Notes: a model not told the origin generated them from the letters alone. Positions 15,905-26,084 are shown, counted from the first letter of the stretch. The stretch is DNA of 64,000 bases from Flavobacteriaceae bacterium (GCA_028279515.1 JANQNQ010000001.1:186001-250000); one strand, 5' to 3'. A program made the numbers and translations.

Positions 15905-18415
15905 ATGAGAAAGGTTTTAGGTTTGATTTTTTTCTTCGGAATGGTCTCAGCAATGGCCCAAACGAAGGTAAGTGGTACGATATTGGACGATGAAGGAGAA
16001 CCGGTTGCATTTGCCAATGTGGTCTTTAAAAATTCTACAACAGGTACTATTTCAAACGAAAACGGACGTTTCTACATAGAGTCTGAAGAAAATTACGATA
16101 CCCTTGTCGTTTCTTTTATTGGTTTCGAGACCAAAGAGATTGCTTTGACAAAACGCGTCACCTATGACCTTGAAATTTCTCTGAGTACTGGAGAACAACT
16201 AGACGAAGTAGTTGTGTACTCTGGCAAACAATCCAAAAAGAACAATCCTGCAATCGACCTTCTCAAAAAGATCTGGTCGCGTAAACGAAGTAACGGACTC
16301 AAGCAGTTTAAGCAATATCAGTACGACAAATATGAAAAGGTTGAGTTTGACCTCAATACCATCGACAGCGCCTTGATCAAAAGTCGTTTGTTTAGAGGAA
16401 TGGAGTTTATCTTCGAAGAGGTCGATACGTCACGAATCACCGGAAAAACCTATTTGCCAATGTTTATCAACGAAGCCTTTTCGAAGGTGTACGGTGATAA
16501 TGAAATAGATAAGGAGAAGGAAGATCTGATCGGAAACAAAAACTCTGGGTTTAGCAACAACCAAAACATTATTGGCTTTGTACAAGACCTATATGCCGAT
16601 TACAATGTATACGACAACTATTTGAAGTTTTTCGACAAGAGTTTTGTGAGTCCGTTGTCAAAGACCGGGGTGGATACCTATAATTATGTTCTGGCCGATT
16701 CGGCGTACATCGATAACAAATGGTGTTATAACATTATCTATTATCCAAGACGTAAGAATGAGTTGACCTTTAAAGGAGATTTTTGGGTGAGCGATACCAC
16801 CTATGCGATCAAGAATATCAATCTTCAGGTGACCAAAAGTGCCAACATTAACTGGGTCAAAGAAATCTACATCGAGCAAGATTTTGAAGTGCTCAATGAT
16901 TCGATCTTTTTGATCAAGCGCGATTATATGTTGTCTGACTTCGCCCTGAATAAAAAGGAAAAGTCACGAGGAATATACGGCAAAAGAACCACGCTATATG
17001 ACAATTATGTCTTCGACCAAAAAAAGGAAAAGACATTCTACGATGAAAAGGCAGACCCGTATAACGAAGCCATCTACAATCGAGACGACGCCTTTTGGGA
17101 TCGAAACCGCTTGGAAAAACTGAACAAAGACGAACTCGGAGTCTATAAAATGTTGGACACCTTGAAGACGGTTCCAAAGTTTAAACGGCTATACAACTTG
17201 GGAAGCATTCTAGCTTCGGGATATGTAGAGTTCGACAAACTCAATTTTGATTACGGACCTATCTTTTCAACCTTCGGTTTTAATGATGTAGAAGGGATTC
17301 GTGTACGTGCAGGAGGGCGTACCTATTTTGGTCCCAATGATCTATGGCGAATTGAAGGATATGGCGCTTATGGTTTTAAGGACAACAAGTTCAAATATGG
17401 TATTTCTGGAAAATGGTTGTTAGATCGAGAGCTTCGACTGATTGTCTCTGCCGGAAACCGTCGCGATGTCGAACAGACTGCCGTAAGCCTGTCGGCGACC
17501 ACCGATGTATTAGGACGTAGTTTCGCTTCCTCTTCATTATTGGCGTCAGGCGATAACTCACGACTTACCAATATCAATCTGACAACAGCGGCTGTTCAGT
17601 TTGAACCATTTAAAAATGTAGAACTCAAACTAGGAAGTTCATTTAGAACGATGCGATCGGCATCGCCCGAAACCTTTAGTTTGTCTTTTATAGATCCCGA
17701 AAACCCTGGCAATATCTTGTCAGAAGTAAGGCAAGCAGAATTGGGTGTAACCCTTAGTGCGTTTCCTAGACGAAAGACCATCGGTTATGGTGTAGAGCGA
17801 AAAGATGGAAATGACAATTACTCACAGTTCTTCTTGCATTACGGCAAAGGTGTGAAAGGTATTTTGGAAAGTGATTTCGAATACAGCAAATTGCAACTTT
17901 TCTACAGAAAACCATGGCAAGTTGGAGGCTTCGGAAGATTGTATACCACCGTCGAAGCAGGAAAGACCTTTGGCGAAGTACCATTGAGTTTGTTGAGTGT
18001 TGTGCCCGGAAATCAATCGTACTTTTCCATATATAATACCTTTTCGCAGCTTAACTTTTATGAGTTCATTACCGATACCTACGCTACACTTCATTTAGAG
18101 CATAATTTTAACGGCCGACTGTTTTCACGTATTCCGTTATTACGAAAGCTAAACTTGCGTGAGATTATTGGGTTTAGAGCTGTTTGGGGTGATATTTCAG
18201 ATGAGAATATTGCACTCAATCAACCGGCATTTTCAAGCTTAACCTTGAATCCAGATGCGATTGCTCCAAACAAAGAGATCTATTGGGAGTATTCGGTCGG
18301 TATTGGCAACATCTTCAAGATCTTCCGCATTGATTTTAATTTTAGAGGAAACTATTTCGATAATATTGATGCAAGGAACTTCGGAGTAACAGGCTCTTTC
18401 GGCTTTCATTTTTAA
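15905..18415 (+). CDS. DUF5686 outer-membrane protein with carboxypeptidase-regulatory-like domain
   Basis: An 836-residue exported protein. Residues 1-19 are a signal peptide ending AMAQ. About 20-105 form a carboxypeptidase-D-regulatory-like beta sandwich (VSGTILDDEGEPVAFANVVF, GTISNENGRFYI, FIGFETKEI). The remainder is the DUF5686 region, with amphipathic strands towards the end and a terminal aromatic-rich strand (GVTGSFGFHF) typical of an outer-membrane barrel. Probably surface transport or assembly; the molecular role is not known to me. It starts immediately after the pdhB terminator. Confidence 0.85.
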   Translation: MRKVLGLIFFFGMVSAMAQTKVSGTILDDEGEPVAFANVVFKNSTTGTISNENGRFYIESEENYDTLVVSFIGFETKEIALTKRVTYDLEISLSTGEQLDEVVVYSGKQSKKNNPAIDLLKKIWSRKRSNGLKQFKQYQYDKYEKVEFDLNTIDSALIKSRLFRGMEFIFEEVDTSRITGKTYLPMFINEAFSKVYGDNEIDKEKEDLIGNKNSGFSNNQNIIGFVQDLYADYNVYDNYLKFFDKSFVSPLSKTGVDTYNYVLADSAYIDNKWCYNIIYYPRRKNELTFKGDFWVSDTTYAIKNINLQVTKSANINWVKEIYIEQDFEVLNDSIFLIKRDYMLSDFALNKKEKSRGIYGKRTTLYDNYVFDQKKEKTFYDEKADPYNEAIYNRDDAFWDRNRLEKLNKDELGVYKMLDTLKTVPKFKRLYNLGSILASGYVEFDKLNFDYGPIFSTFGFNDVEGIRVRAGGRTYFGPNDLWRIEGYGAYGFKDNKFKYGISGKWLLDRELRLIVSAGNRRDVEQTAVSLSATTDVLGRSFASSSLLASGDNSRLTNINLTTAAVQFEPFKNVELKLGSSFRTMRSASPETFSLSFIDPENPGNILSEVRQAELGVTLSAFPRRKTIGYGVERKDGNDNYSQFFLHYGKGVKGILESDFEYSKLQLFYRKPWQVGGFGRLYTTVEAGKTFGEVPLSLLSVVPGNQSYFSIYNTFSQLNFYEFITDTYATLHLEHNFNGRLFSRIPLLRKLNLREIIGFRAVWGDISDENIALNQPAFSSLTLNPDAIAPNKEIYWEYSVGIGNIFKIFRIDFNFRGNYFDNIDARNFGVTGSFGFHF

Positions 18416-18493
18416 TGGGAAGCAATTTTTGCGTGAAGGGCATATCAACATCAAAAACATCATACGCTTTACAAAAACTTAACCTCAATAAAA

Positions 18494-18524
18494 TTGTCCA
18501 TTCCTTGGGTTTTCAGTACTTTTG
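18494..18524 (+). promoter_or_regulatory. Promoter of the soluble pyrophosphatase gene
   Basis: TTG (18494-18496), 20 nt spacer, then TACTTTTG (18517-18524): an exact flavobacterial -33/-7 promoter, 30 nt before the ATG. Confidence 0.6.
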
Positions 18525-18553
18525 CGCCCCGAAATAAAAACAGATAAGAGAAT

Positions 18554-19081
18554 ATGAGTGCAAAAGAAAGACAGACTTTTGACGTGTTGATAGAGATCCC
18601 GAAGGGAAGTAGAAACAAATACGAATACGATTTTGAACTAAAGAAAATACGATTTGACCGAATGCTTTTTTCGTCAATGGTGTATCCTGCTGATTACGGT
18701 TTTATCCCAGAAACATTGGCGCTAGATGGTGATCCATTAGACGTATTAGTATTAGGTACCCAACCTACGTTTCCAATGTGTGTTATGGAGGTGAAGCCAA
18801 TTGGTGTTTTTCACATGGCCGATGAAAAGGGACCAGATGAGAAAGTAGTTTGTGTACCTGTATCAGATCCTATCTGGAATCGTTTGAGCGATCTTGACGA
18901 TATCAACCTTCACCTTAAAAGAGAGATCACACACTTCTTCCAGGTGTATAAAGATTTGGAAAAGAAGAAGGTAGATGTAGGTGGATGGGGAAATGCTGAT
19001 GAGGCCTATGATATTGTAGATAAATGCATTGCCAGATATGAAAACAGTGAGCACAAGCAAAACGGAGATTTCACGATCTAG
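18554..19081 (+). CDS. ppa: Soluble inorganic pyrophosphatase
   Basis: Hydrolyses pyrophosphate in the cytoplasm. 175 residues of family I type, with IPKGSRNKYEYD, MVYPADYGFIPETLALDGDPLDVLVL (the metal-binding Asp cluster) and PIGVFHMADEKGPDEKVVCVP. It sits next to the membrane pyrophosphatase but has its own promoter and terminator. Confidence 0.95.
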   Translation: MSAKERQTFDVLIEIPKGSRNKYEYDFELKKIRFDRMLFSSMVYPADYGFIPETLALDGDPLDVLVLGTQPTFPMCVMEVKPIGVFHMADEKGPDEKVVCVPVSDPIWNRLSDLDDINLHLKREITHFFQVYKDLEKKKVDVGGWGNADEAYDIVDKCIARYENSEHKQNGDFTI

Positions 19082-19109
19082 GTAAGCAAACATAACCTTA
19101 ATATAAGAG

Positions 19110-19139
19110 CCCGCTAATCCTTGATATAGCGGGTTTTTT
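19110..19139 (+). terminator. Intrinsic terminator after ppa
   Basis: CCCGCTA / TAGCGGG stem followed by a T-tract, about 30 nt after the ppa stop. Confidence 0.8.
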
Positions 19140-19200
19140 ATTTCTCTTTGATTTTGTTACTTTTACGCCCGATAAAAACTAATTAACCAATATAACTTAT

Positions 19201-21615
19201 ATGGAATCTAATATAATCTTTGTGCCAATTGCCTTGGCAATATTAGGACTTCTTTTCATGATCGTGAAGATGTCATGGGTGAAAAAGCAAGCTGCTGGAA
19301 GTGAGAAAATGCAAGGAATCTCTAAAGCGATAAAAGAGGGTGCTTTGGCATTTTTGAATGCAGAATACAGATTGTTGGCTATTTTCGCTGTCATCGCATC
19401 TATTGCTCTTTACGTGATATCTACCATGGTAGAGTCTACAAGCTGGTTGATCGTTCCTGCGTTTATTTTAGGAGCAATTTTCTCTGCTTTCGCTGGAAAC
19501 ATAGGAATGCGTATCGCCACAGAAGCTAACGCGCGTACTGCAGAAGCTGCCAAGACAAGTCTGCCACAAGCATTGAAGGTTTCATTTGGTGGAGGTACCG
19601 TAATGGGACTTGGAGTAGCAGGTTTGGCCGTTTTAGGTCTTAGTTTGCTGTTTTGGATATTCATTGGCCAATTTATGGGTCAAGAAGGAAACTTCTACGA
19701 TAATATGACCATGGTGCTAGAGGCACTAGCAGGATTCTCTCTTGGAGCTGAGTCAATCGCATTGTTTGCACGTGTTGGTGGTGGTATCTATACAAAGGCC
19801 GCTGATGTTGGGGCTGACCTCGTTGGTAAAGTAGAAGCAGGCATTCCTGAAGATGATCCTCGTAACCCTGCAACGATTGCCGACAACGTAGGTGACAATG
19901 TAGGAGATGTTGCTGGTATGGGAGCTGACCTTTTTGGGTCTTATGTAGCAACAGTATTGGCAGCAATGGTTCTTGGAAACTACCTGATCAAGGACATGTC
20001 GTCAACAGCACAATTTACAGATGCATTTAACAACATGGGACCAATTCTATTGCCTTTGGTAATAGCTGGTGTTGGTGTTTTGGCATCGATCATCGGAACC
20101 TTCCTAGTGAAGATATCGAATAATGAAGCTAAAGAATCTCAAGTACAGAGAGCCTTAGATACTGGTAACTGGGTAGCAATCATCTTAACATTGGCAGCAA
20201 GTTATTTCTTGATCCAATGGATGCTTCCGGCAAGTATGAGCATGAACTTCTTCGGAGAAGGACTTAGAGAGGTGTCTTCGATGAACGTATTCTGGGCTGC
20301 ATGTATTGGACTAGCAGTAGGGGCATTGATCTCATTCGTGACTGCTTATTACACTAGTTTAGGAAAGAAACCTGTTTTAGATATCGTTCAAAATAGTTCG
20401 ACCGGAGCTGCAACCAACATCATTGCTGGTTTGGCAGTAGGTATGAAATCTACCTTCTGGTCTGTACTATTATTCGCTGCTGCGATCTTTGGATCGTATG
20501 CCTTGGCTGGATTCTACGGAGTAGCATTGGCTGCTTCTGCAATGATGGCAACAACTGCGATGCAGTTGGCAATTGACGCTTTTGGTCCGATTGCTGATAA
20601 CGCAGGTGGGGTAGCAGAGATGAGTGAATTAGAGTCGCACGTGCGTGAGCGTACTGATATCTTGGATTCTGTTGGAAACACTACCGCTGCCGTTGGAAAA
20701 GGGTTCGCAATCGCCTCTGCGGCATTAACAGCCCTAGCGCTTTTTGCCGCTTACGTGACCTTTACAGGTATCGACGGTATCAACATCTTCAAAGCAGATG
20801 TATTGGCCATGCTTTTTGTAGGAGGAATGATTCCGGTTGTATTCTCTGCTTTAGCAATGAAATCGGTAGGTAAAGCTGCCATGGAAATGGTACAAGAAGT
20901 ACGTCGTCAGTTCAAGGAAATTCCTGGAATTATGGAAGGAACTGGTACACCGGAATATGCAAAGTGTGTAGATATTTCTACAAAGGCTGCCTTAAAAGAA
21001 ATGATCTTACCTGGATTGATCACCATTATTACTCCTGTACTTATCGGACTCCTTTTTGGTGCTGAACCACTTGGTGGTTATATGGCCGGAGTTTGTGTAT
21101 CTGGTGTAATGTGGGCCATCTTCCAAAACAACGCAGGTGGTGCATGGGACAACGCTAAGAAGTCGTTTGAAGCGGGTGTTGAGATCGATGGAGAGATGAC
21201 CTATAAAGGTAGCGAAGCTCACAAGGCTGCGGTTACTGGTGATACTGTTGGAGATCCATTTAAGGATACTTCTGGACCTTCGATGAACATCTTGATCAAG
21301 CTTACATGTCTTGTTGGATTGGTGATCGCACCGATTCTGGGCGGGCACAGTGCAGAAACAGCAGTTGCTGACAAAGACGAAGTGAAGAAGGAAATTCGCG
21401 TTGAAATGAACGCTGCTTCTGATGATATGGCGCAAGCTACAGTCACCACAACTACAACAATAAATGGAGAGGAGATTGTTGAAGAGCAAAAGATCGAAGG
21501 TACTATCGAAGAGGTAAAAGCACAGGTAGAAGCAATGAAAGATGCTGACATCAATGTGGATGCCGTGAAGAAAAAGATAGTTAAAGAAGTCGAAGAAGAA
21601 GTTAGCAAGAGCTAA
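19201..21615 (+). CDS. hppA: K+-dependent membrane pyrophosphatase (Na+- and/or H+-pumping)
   Basis: Integral inner-membrane pump that couples pyrophosphate hydrolysis to cation export. The substrate motif [42 protein letters not shown] lies around residues 197-240, and NTTAAVGKG around residue 500. In that last motif Ala replaces the Lys of K+-independent enzymes, so a K+-dependent class is expected; Na+ pumping is plausible for a marine flavobacterium but is inferred. At 804 residues it ends with an extra hydrophilic tail of about 75 residues rich in Glu, Lys, Val and Thr that is not part of the core fold. Confidence 0.94.
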   Translation: MESNIIFVPIALAILGLLFMIVKMSWVKKQAAGSEKMQGISKAIKEGALAFLNAEYRLLAIFAVIASIALYVISTMVESTSWLIVPAFILGAIFSAFAGNIGMRIATEANARTAEAAKTSLPQALKVSFGGGTVMGLGVAGLAVLGLSLLFWIFIGQFMGQEGNFYDNMTMVLEALAGFSLGAESIALFARVGGGIYTKAADVGADLVGKVEAGIPEDDPRNPATIADNVGDNVGDVAGMGADLFGSYVATVLAAMVLGNYLIKDMSSTAQFTDAFNNMGPILLPLVIAGVGVLASIIGTFLVKISNNEAKESQVQRALDTGNWVAIILTLAASYFLIQWMLPASMSMNFFGEGLREVSSMNVFWAACIGLAVGALISFVTAYYTSLGKKPVLDIVQNSSTGAATNIIAGLAVGMKSTFWSVLLFAAAIFGSYALAGFYGVALAASAMMATTAMQLAIDAFGPIADNAGGVAEMSELESHVRERTDILDSVGNTTAAVGKGFAIASAALTALALFAAYVTFTGIDGINIFKADVLAMLFVGGMIPVVFSALAMKSVGKAAMEMVQEVRRQFKEIPGIMEGTGTPEYAKCVDISTKAALKEMILPGLITIITPVLIGLLFGAEPLGGYMAGVCVSGVMWAIFQNNAGGAWDNAKKSFEAGVEIDGEMTYKGSEAHKAAVTGDTVGDPFKDTSGPSMNILIKLTCLVGLVIAPILGGHSAETAVADKDEVKKEIRVEMNAASDDMAQATVTTTTTINGEEIVEEQKIEGTIEEVKAQVEAMKDADINVDAVKKKIVKEVEEEVSKS

Positions 21616-21640
21616 TTCTTTTAGAGATATATGTAGAAAA

Positions 21641-21665
21641 GCCTCGCGTTCGCGGGGCTTTTTTT
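21641..21665 (+). terminator. Intrinsic terminator after hppA
   Basis: GCCTCGCG and CGCGGGGC pair (one G-U) around a 2-nt centre, followed by seven T residues; 26 nt past the stop. Confidence 0.85.
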
Positions 21666-21691
21666 GTGATGTTAATTATCCAGAAAGTAAT

Positions 21692-21904
21692 CAAACCCTC
21701 CGTCATTAGACTCGCAATCTCGTCTAATGCTACCCCGACTGAACGACGTCAGTCGGGCAGGCTCCCTTTATCTAAAGGGAGGAGCTCGATTACGTGTTCA
21801 AGAGAAACTGTTTTGTTCTACTGTTTGATAGGAGTTCTAATTAGGCTCCCCTCTTTAGTTAAAGAGGGGTGGTTCAGCAAAGCTGAAGCGGGGAGTTTGT
21901 TTTT
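21692..21904. repeat. REP-like inverted pair, copy 1
   Basis: The left unit runs CAAACCCTCC, a hairpin, ACCCCG, then a CCCTTT/AAAGGG hairpin; the right unit is its approximate inverse and ends AAGAGGGGTGG, a TTCAGC/GCTGAA hairpin and CGGGGAGTTTG. About 60 bp of unique DNA lies between. The same arrangement recurs at 31231-31428. It looks like a paired palindromic dispersed repeat. Confidence 0.65.
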
Positions 21905-21950
21905 TCAGTCTTTGGTCTATAGTTATTAGTCGTTAGATTACACCAAATAT

Positions 21951-22104
21951 TGCTCCCTCCTAAAAAGGAGGGACTAAGGGAGGTGTATAAACTCACAAAA
22001 TTGTCCCAGTATTCTGAACTCAGTACTAAAAACTAATAACCAAGAACTAAGAACCAGCAATACACACCCCTGCCTTCGGCGTCCCCTCTTTTTAGAGGGG
22101 AATG
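21951..22104. repeat. Second palindromic repeat pair
   Basis: GCTCCCTCCT / AGGAGGGA hairpin followed by GGGAGGTGT; about 80 bp on, the inverse arrangement CACCCCTG, a small hairpin and CCCCTC/GAGGGG. Related in layout to the neighbouring pair but with different stems. Confidence 0.5.
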
Positions 22105-22140
22105 TATTCATTCAGCATCTAAAACCCAACATTCAGAATC

Positions 22141-22251
22141 GCGTTAGGGATAGCAGCGGCATCCCCTGTAGTAGTGATAAACTCACTACAGGGTACAGCG
22201 AATAGCCCGCCCGTGAAGTGAGCTTTGCGCTACTTCATGGAACGCCCTAAA
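22141..22251 (+). ncRNA. Structured intergenic RNA element resembling the flavobacterial Flavo-1 type (tentative)
   Basis: Reads GGGATAGCAGCGGCATCC, then a long hairpin (CCTGTAGTAGTGA / TCACTACAGG), then GTACAGCGAATAGCCCG and a second hairpin, ending in a segment that pairs with the opening GCGTTAGGG. From memory this block pattern (AGCGGcATCC ... hairpin ... AtAGCGgATAGCCC) recurs in flavobacterial genomes. The Flavo-1 name is a recollection, not a search result. Confidence 0.45.
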
Positions 22252-22283
22252 TAATAGGCAATATAATAATAGAAAATAGTCAG

Positions 22284-22898
22284 TTAAAAAAGCCCGTGTA
22301 GCTCGGCGTCGATTCTGTTGATCACACTACCAAGGTCTTCTGGTTTATCGACGAAGTCTAAATTATCTACATCGATCACGAGTAGTTTTCCTTTGTCATA
22401 GCCGTGAATCCACGCTTCGTAGCGCTCGTTCAGACGACTTAAATAATCAATGCTGATAGAATTCTCATAATCTCTACCGCGCTTGTGAATCTGATTCACC
22501 AAGTTAGGAATAGAGCTGCGAAGATAAATAAGAAGGTCTGGCGACTGTACAACAGATTCCATAAGGTCAAAGAGTGATTTGTAGTTTTCGAAATCACGAT
22601 TGGTCATCAACCCCATAGCATGCAAGTTAGGAGCAAAGATATACGCATCTTCATAAATGGTACGATCTTGAATGATCTTCTTGCCACTTTCACGAATCTG
22701 TAGGATCTGACGAAAACGACTGTTCAAGAAATAGATCTGAAGATTAAAAGACCAACGTTCCATCTGATTATAAAAATCATCTAGGTAAGGGTTGTCTACA
22801 ACATCTTCAAATTGGGCTTCCCACTTATAGTGTTTGGCCAATAATTTCGTTAGGGTCGTCTTTCCTGCGCCAATGTTTCCGGCGATCGCTACATGCAT
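22284..22898 (-). CDS. Deoxynucleoside kinase
   Basis: Phosphorylates deoxynucleosides (dA/dG/dC-type salvage) in the cytoplasm. 204 residues: HVAIAGNIGAGKTTLTKLLA is the P-loop, EDVVDNPYLDDFY supplies the catalytic Glu region, IQDRTIYEDAYIF is the DRS-like motif (here DRT) and RGRDYENSISIDYL is the LID arginine region. It starts 1 nt after the stop of the upstream secreted protein gene. Substrate choice cannot be read from the sequence. Confidence 0.9.
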   Translation of the reverse strand: MHVAIAGNIGAGKTTLTKLLAKHYKWEAQFEDVVDNPYLDDFYNQMERWSFNLQIYFLNSRFRQILQIRESGKKIIQDRTIYEDAYIFAPNLHAMGLMTNRDFENYKSLFDLMESVVQSPDLLIYLRSSIPNLVNQIHKRGRDYENSISIDYLSRLNERYEAWIHGYDKGKLLVIDVDNLDFVDKPEDLGSVINRIDAELHGLF

Positions 22899-22899
22899 C

Positions 22900-23691
22900 T
22901 TATTGTTTTTTAGATAGTTTTAATTGAAAGCGAGTCACCTGGCTTCCGTCGTAAATATACAAGGATTCCTCTTTAAGATGCAACTGTTTTATTTGCATTT
23001 CGTCCAGTTGAATTTTTATCGGATTAATGGTGTTTCGCTCCAGATAAAATAGTCCTTCGTCGTTGCCTAAAACCAAATTGCCATTGTCCTCATCGACCCA
23101 TTGGTACTGTACATTAGGGAACTCGTTGATAAGGCTTCCGTAGATATTAAATTTGTAGACGTGGTCTTTGGTCATTAGCCAGCAAAAGTTGTAGTTGCTG
23201 GTTTGCGCAATGACACTTTGCGAAATGGGTTGATTGATAAAGACCGAATTCCTGCGTAAAAAGTCATAGACCTCTAACAATTGATTGTCTACATTAAAGA
23301 CCCATAAACTTTTATTGATGGCGGTAGTGGCAAATTGCAGATTTCTAAAACTGGCCAGATTGTTAAAGTCAATGCGATTGATTTCATTCAAGGTGTTGTC
23401 CAATTGCACCACTGTATTGAAATCATCATAAAACAGTGTAATCTCTAGCGGATTCAATATGTCTACGCTGCTGAGATTTCCGAGTTGATAATTGGTGTAA
23501 TTGATGGTGGTTTCACCCTGTTTCTTGTAGAGTACATTGTCTTTGGCATAGTACACATTTTCGAAAGAATCGATTCCTACAAAAAGGTCAGCCTCCAAAG
23601 GGAAGGAATCCTGTTCGGTAGCATCAACCGTAATCTGTGCACTACTGGGTACACAGAATAGCAAGAACATGAAAAGGGAAAACACTTTCAT
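22900..23691 (-). CDS. Secreted protein of unknown function, beta-rich
   Basis: 263 residues from the ATG at 23689-23691, chosen because it directly precedes a signal peptide (MKVFSLFMFLLFCVPSSAQ); another ATG lies 12 nt upstream. The mature part is a run of short beta-strand-like segments with regular Asp/Asn turns (YYAKDNVLYKKQG, LYIYDGSQVTRFQL), suggesting a small propeller. I recognise no named family. It sits between the response regulator gene and the nucleoside kinase gene on the same strand. Confidence 0.75.
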   Translation of the reverse strand: MKVFSLFMFLLFCVPSSAQITVDATEQDSFPLEADLFVGIDSFENVYYAKDNVLYKKQGETTINYTNYQLGNLSSVDILNPLEITLFYDDFNTVVQLDNTLNEINRIDFNNLASFRNLQFATTAINKSLWVFNVDNQLLEVYDFLRRNSVFINQPISQSVIAQTSNYNFCWLMTKDHVYKFNIYGSLINEFPNVQYQWVDEDNGNLVLGNDEGLFYLERNTINPIKIQLDEMQIKQLHLKEESLYIYDGSQVTRFQLKLSKKQ

Positions 23692-23724
23692 ACGAGGTTC
23701 CAAAATACAAAATAAACGCCAACC

Positions 23725-24405
23725 CTAGCAAATTAGTTTGTATCCAAAACCTCTTATGTTCAATATTTGAATGGCACTGTCCTTTTGCAATTTTTTTCGA
23801 AGCTTTGAAATAAACACATCCATACTGCGCGCGTTGAAAAAATCATCGTCACCCCAGATCTTCTTTAGGATCATGGATCTATCCAAAACTTCATTGCGTT
23901 TTTCGGCAAGGTGATATAGTAGTTCGGCCTCGCGGTGTGTGAGTAAAAGTTCTTCTCCGTTTATAGATAGCAGTTGCTTCGTATAGTTAAACTGGTAGGC
24001 ACCGATCGAAATACTTTGGTTGTTTTTTTTAAGCTTCACACGATCTAAAAGTGCATGGATGCGTACGATCAACTCCTCCATACTAAAGGGTTTCTTAAGG
24101 TAGTCGTTACCACCATGCTCAAACCCTTCGACCACGTCTTTGGTTTGCGATTTGGCCGTCAAAAAGATGATCGGTATGTGTGCATCTTGCGAACGAATCT
24201 CCTTGGCGAGTGTAAATCCATCCTTTTTAGGCATCATCACATCGAGCACCAAAAGTTCAGGCTTTTCCTTTTGATACGTATGGTAGGCCTCTTCGCCATT
24301 TTGACAAAAGAGCACTTCAAAATCTCGAGTTTCTAGACTTTCTTTTACAATCTGCCCCAAAGCAGGCTCGTCTTCGGCTAGTAGGATCTTTATCGTGTTA
24401 CTCAT
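23725..24405 (-). CDS. OmpR-family response regulator
   Basis: 226 residues: receiver domain with acidic pocket AEDE, phospho-acceptor Asp55 in LVLDVMMPKKDGF, LTAKS and YLKKPF, then a winged-helix DNA-binding domain (LTHREAELLYHLAEKRNEVLDRSMILKKIWGDDDFFNARSMDVFISKLRKKL). It overlaps the histidine kinase stop by 4 nt (ATGA), so the two form one system. Its probable binding site is the TTAAC array at 26000-26024. Confidence 0.94.
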   Translation of the reverse strand: MSNTIKILLAEDEPALGQIVKESLETRDFEVLFCQNGEEAYHTYQKEKPELLVLDVMMPKKDGFTLAKEIRSQDAHIPIIFLTAKSQTKDVVEGFEHGGNDYLKKPFSMEELIVRIHALLDRVKLKKNNQSISIGAYQFNYTKQLLSINGEELLLTHREAELLYHLAEKRNEVLDRSMILKKIWGDDDFFNARSMDVFISKLRKKLQKDSAIQILNIRGFGYKLIC

Positions 24406-25958
24406 AGGGTCACTTTAAAAACGGTATTCTTTGCATCAGGAGTAAGAGTTATGGTCCCATTGTGTTTTTCGACGATTTTTTTGGTGTAGAAAAGCCCGAT
24501 GCCAAAACCTTTGACATCATGCCTATTTCCTGTCGGAATGCGATAGAACTTATCAAAGATCTTCTCACGCTGAGATTTGTCGATGTTTCCGCCATTATCA
24601 GCTACTGTGATCTCTACAGCATTGAGCATCGAAGTAAGATTTACCTCGATCGTATCCCCGCCGTACTTCACTGCGTTGTCAATCAAATTGGCAATGGCAT
24701 TCTCAAAGTGAAAAGGATCGATGGCCAACGGAAGTGCATCCACATTTGCTGTGAAATTGAGGGTCTTTTCATTGGTGAGCATCTGGTATTTCTCGGTCAA
24801 TCCCCTGAGCATCATAACAAGGTCGATCTCTTCTCGATTCAGCAATAACTTATCACTATCCAGGGTGGCCGTTTCCAACAGTTTTTCGACCATTTGATGT
24901 AACTTTTTGAGCTGTTGGTCAGAGATGTCCAGATATTTATCGGTCTTCACTTTATCGTTGGTCTCATTGAAATTTTTAATTCCTTCAATGGCGGTAGAAA
25001 CCGTAGCGATAGGTGTTTTGAATTCGTGGGTAATGTTGCTGATGAGATCGTTCTTGATCTCGGCCAGTTCTTTTTGCTTATTGATAACTCGTAAAAGATA
25101 GAGCAAGCAAGCAATGATGCTAGCAGATAGAAAGAAAGACAGAATGATGCCTGTCATGCTACGTTTTAAGATGGCCAATGTCGGATTTGAGAAAAAGAGT
25201 TTCAGCTGTCCTCGATTCGGAAGATAAGCACTATTCGAAAAAGTGGTCAATTGAAAATCTTCATCACCTCTTTCATTCGAAGCCACTACCACGCCTCCAG
25301 AATAATTCAATTGAACCATTTTATAGTCTAGTGAAATGTTCTTTCGAGACAATTCATCTTCGAAATAGGGGTTGAGTTTATCAAACTCAAGAGAGTCCCT
25401 GATAATGGAGACCACCAATTTGGTCGCGAAATTTTGAAGCCCTTGAATGCTATCGGCAGCAGCTTTTCCGCGTAAGATAGAAACCGAAGATATCTGATCG
25501 GGTTTAAAGGCAGTGATACCACGACCAGAGTCGATGAATTGCGTGAACCCTTTTATTTTCTTTTTGATTTTTAGCGTATCAGATTCGATGTCAGTGAAGA
25601 TCGAATCAATCGCTGCAGAGCTCCAAACTGCGTTTCCATGTCCTTCGATACGCAAAGAATCTGCTTCTAAGGTTCTAAAGACAGTGTCATGGCCAGAAGT
25701 GCTCCAATATCCACCCACGCTTACTCCATGAAGGTCAGAGGAGGTAATGGGGTCACCCACAAACGAAAAGAAATCTGTTTTGGCAAGGTCGGCATAATAG
25801 GCTTCGACACCATTGTCTAAACTGATCTGAACCTCATTGATCAAACGTTGCTTGTTGACCTTGTAGTTTTGCGCATTCCAATACAACTGTATGGCAATGG
25901 TGGCTACTATGGTCGCAGCTATGAAATAGATAAGTGTTTGATATCGCTTCTTTTGCAT
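24402..25958 (-). CDS. Sensor histidine kinase
   Basis: Membrane sensor of 518 residues. The ATG at 25956-25958 is chosen because it opens the first membrane helix directly (MQKKRYQTLIYFIAATIVATIAIQLYW). A periplasmic sensor of about 240 residues follows, then a second helix (IILSFFLSASIIACLLYLL), the H-box SNITHEFKTP (His about 311), N-box NAIANLIDNAVKYG and ATP-lid motifs DNGGNI, KIFDKFYR and GFGIGLFYTKKIV. The periplasmic domain matches no sensor I can name. It is transcribed away from the GLPGLI operon across a 126-bp gap. Confidence 0.93.
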   Translation of the reverse strand: MQKKRYQTLIYFIAATIVATIAIQLYWNAQNYKVNKQRLINEVQISLDNGVEAYYADLAKTDFFSFVGDPITSSDLHGVSVGGYWSTSGHDTVFRTLEADSLRIEGHGNAVWSSAAIDSIFTDIESDTLKIKKKIKGFTQFIDSGRGITAFKPDQISSVSILRGKAAADSIQGLQNFATKLVVSIIRDSLEFDKLNPYFEDELSRKNISLDYKMVQLNYSGGVVVASNERGDEDFQLTTFSNSAYLPNRGQLKLFFSNPTLAILKRSMTGIILSFFLSASIIACLLYLLRVINKQKELAEIKNDLISNITHEFKTPIATVSTAIEGIKNFNETNDKVKTDKYLDISDQQLKKLHQMVEKLLETATLDSDKLLLNREEIDLVMMLRGLTEKYQMLTNEKTLNFTANVDALPLAIDPFHFENAIANLIDNAVKYGGDTIEVNLTSMLNAVEITVADNGGNIDKSQREKIFDKFYRIPTGNRHDVKGFGIGLFYTKKIVEKHNGTITLTPDAKNTVFKVTL

Positions 25959-25999
25959 GCCCCAAAAATAAATACAATAAATGAGTAAGACGCCATCGC

Positions 26000-26024
26000 T
26001 TAACACTCGTTAACATTGGTTAAC
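26000..26024. promoter_or_regulatory. Three TTAAC repeats in exact 10-bp register
   Basis: TTAAC occurs at 26000-26004, 26010-26014 and 26020-26024, i.e. once per helical turn, in the gap between the two-component operon and the GLPGLI operon. OmpR-type regulators bind such phased direct repeats (the Bacillus PhoP box is TTAACA-like). Likely the autoregulatory and target operator of the adjacent response regulator. Confidence 0.6.
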
Positions 26025-26084
26025 CTTGTTTTTGCGCTAAGTACTTCAAATTTGTATCATCAAAAATCGTAAAAACATTAAATC

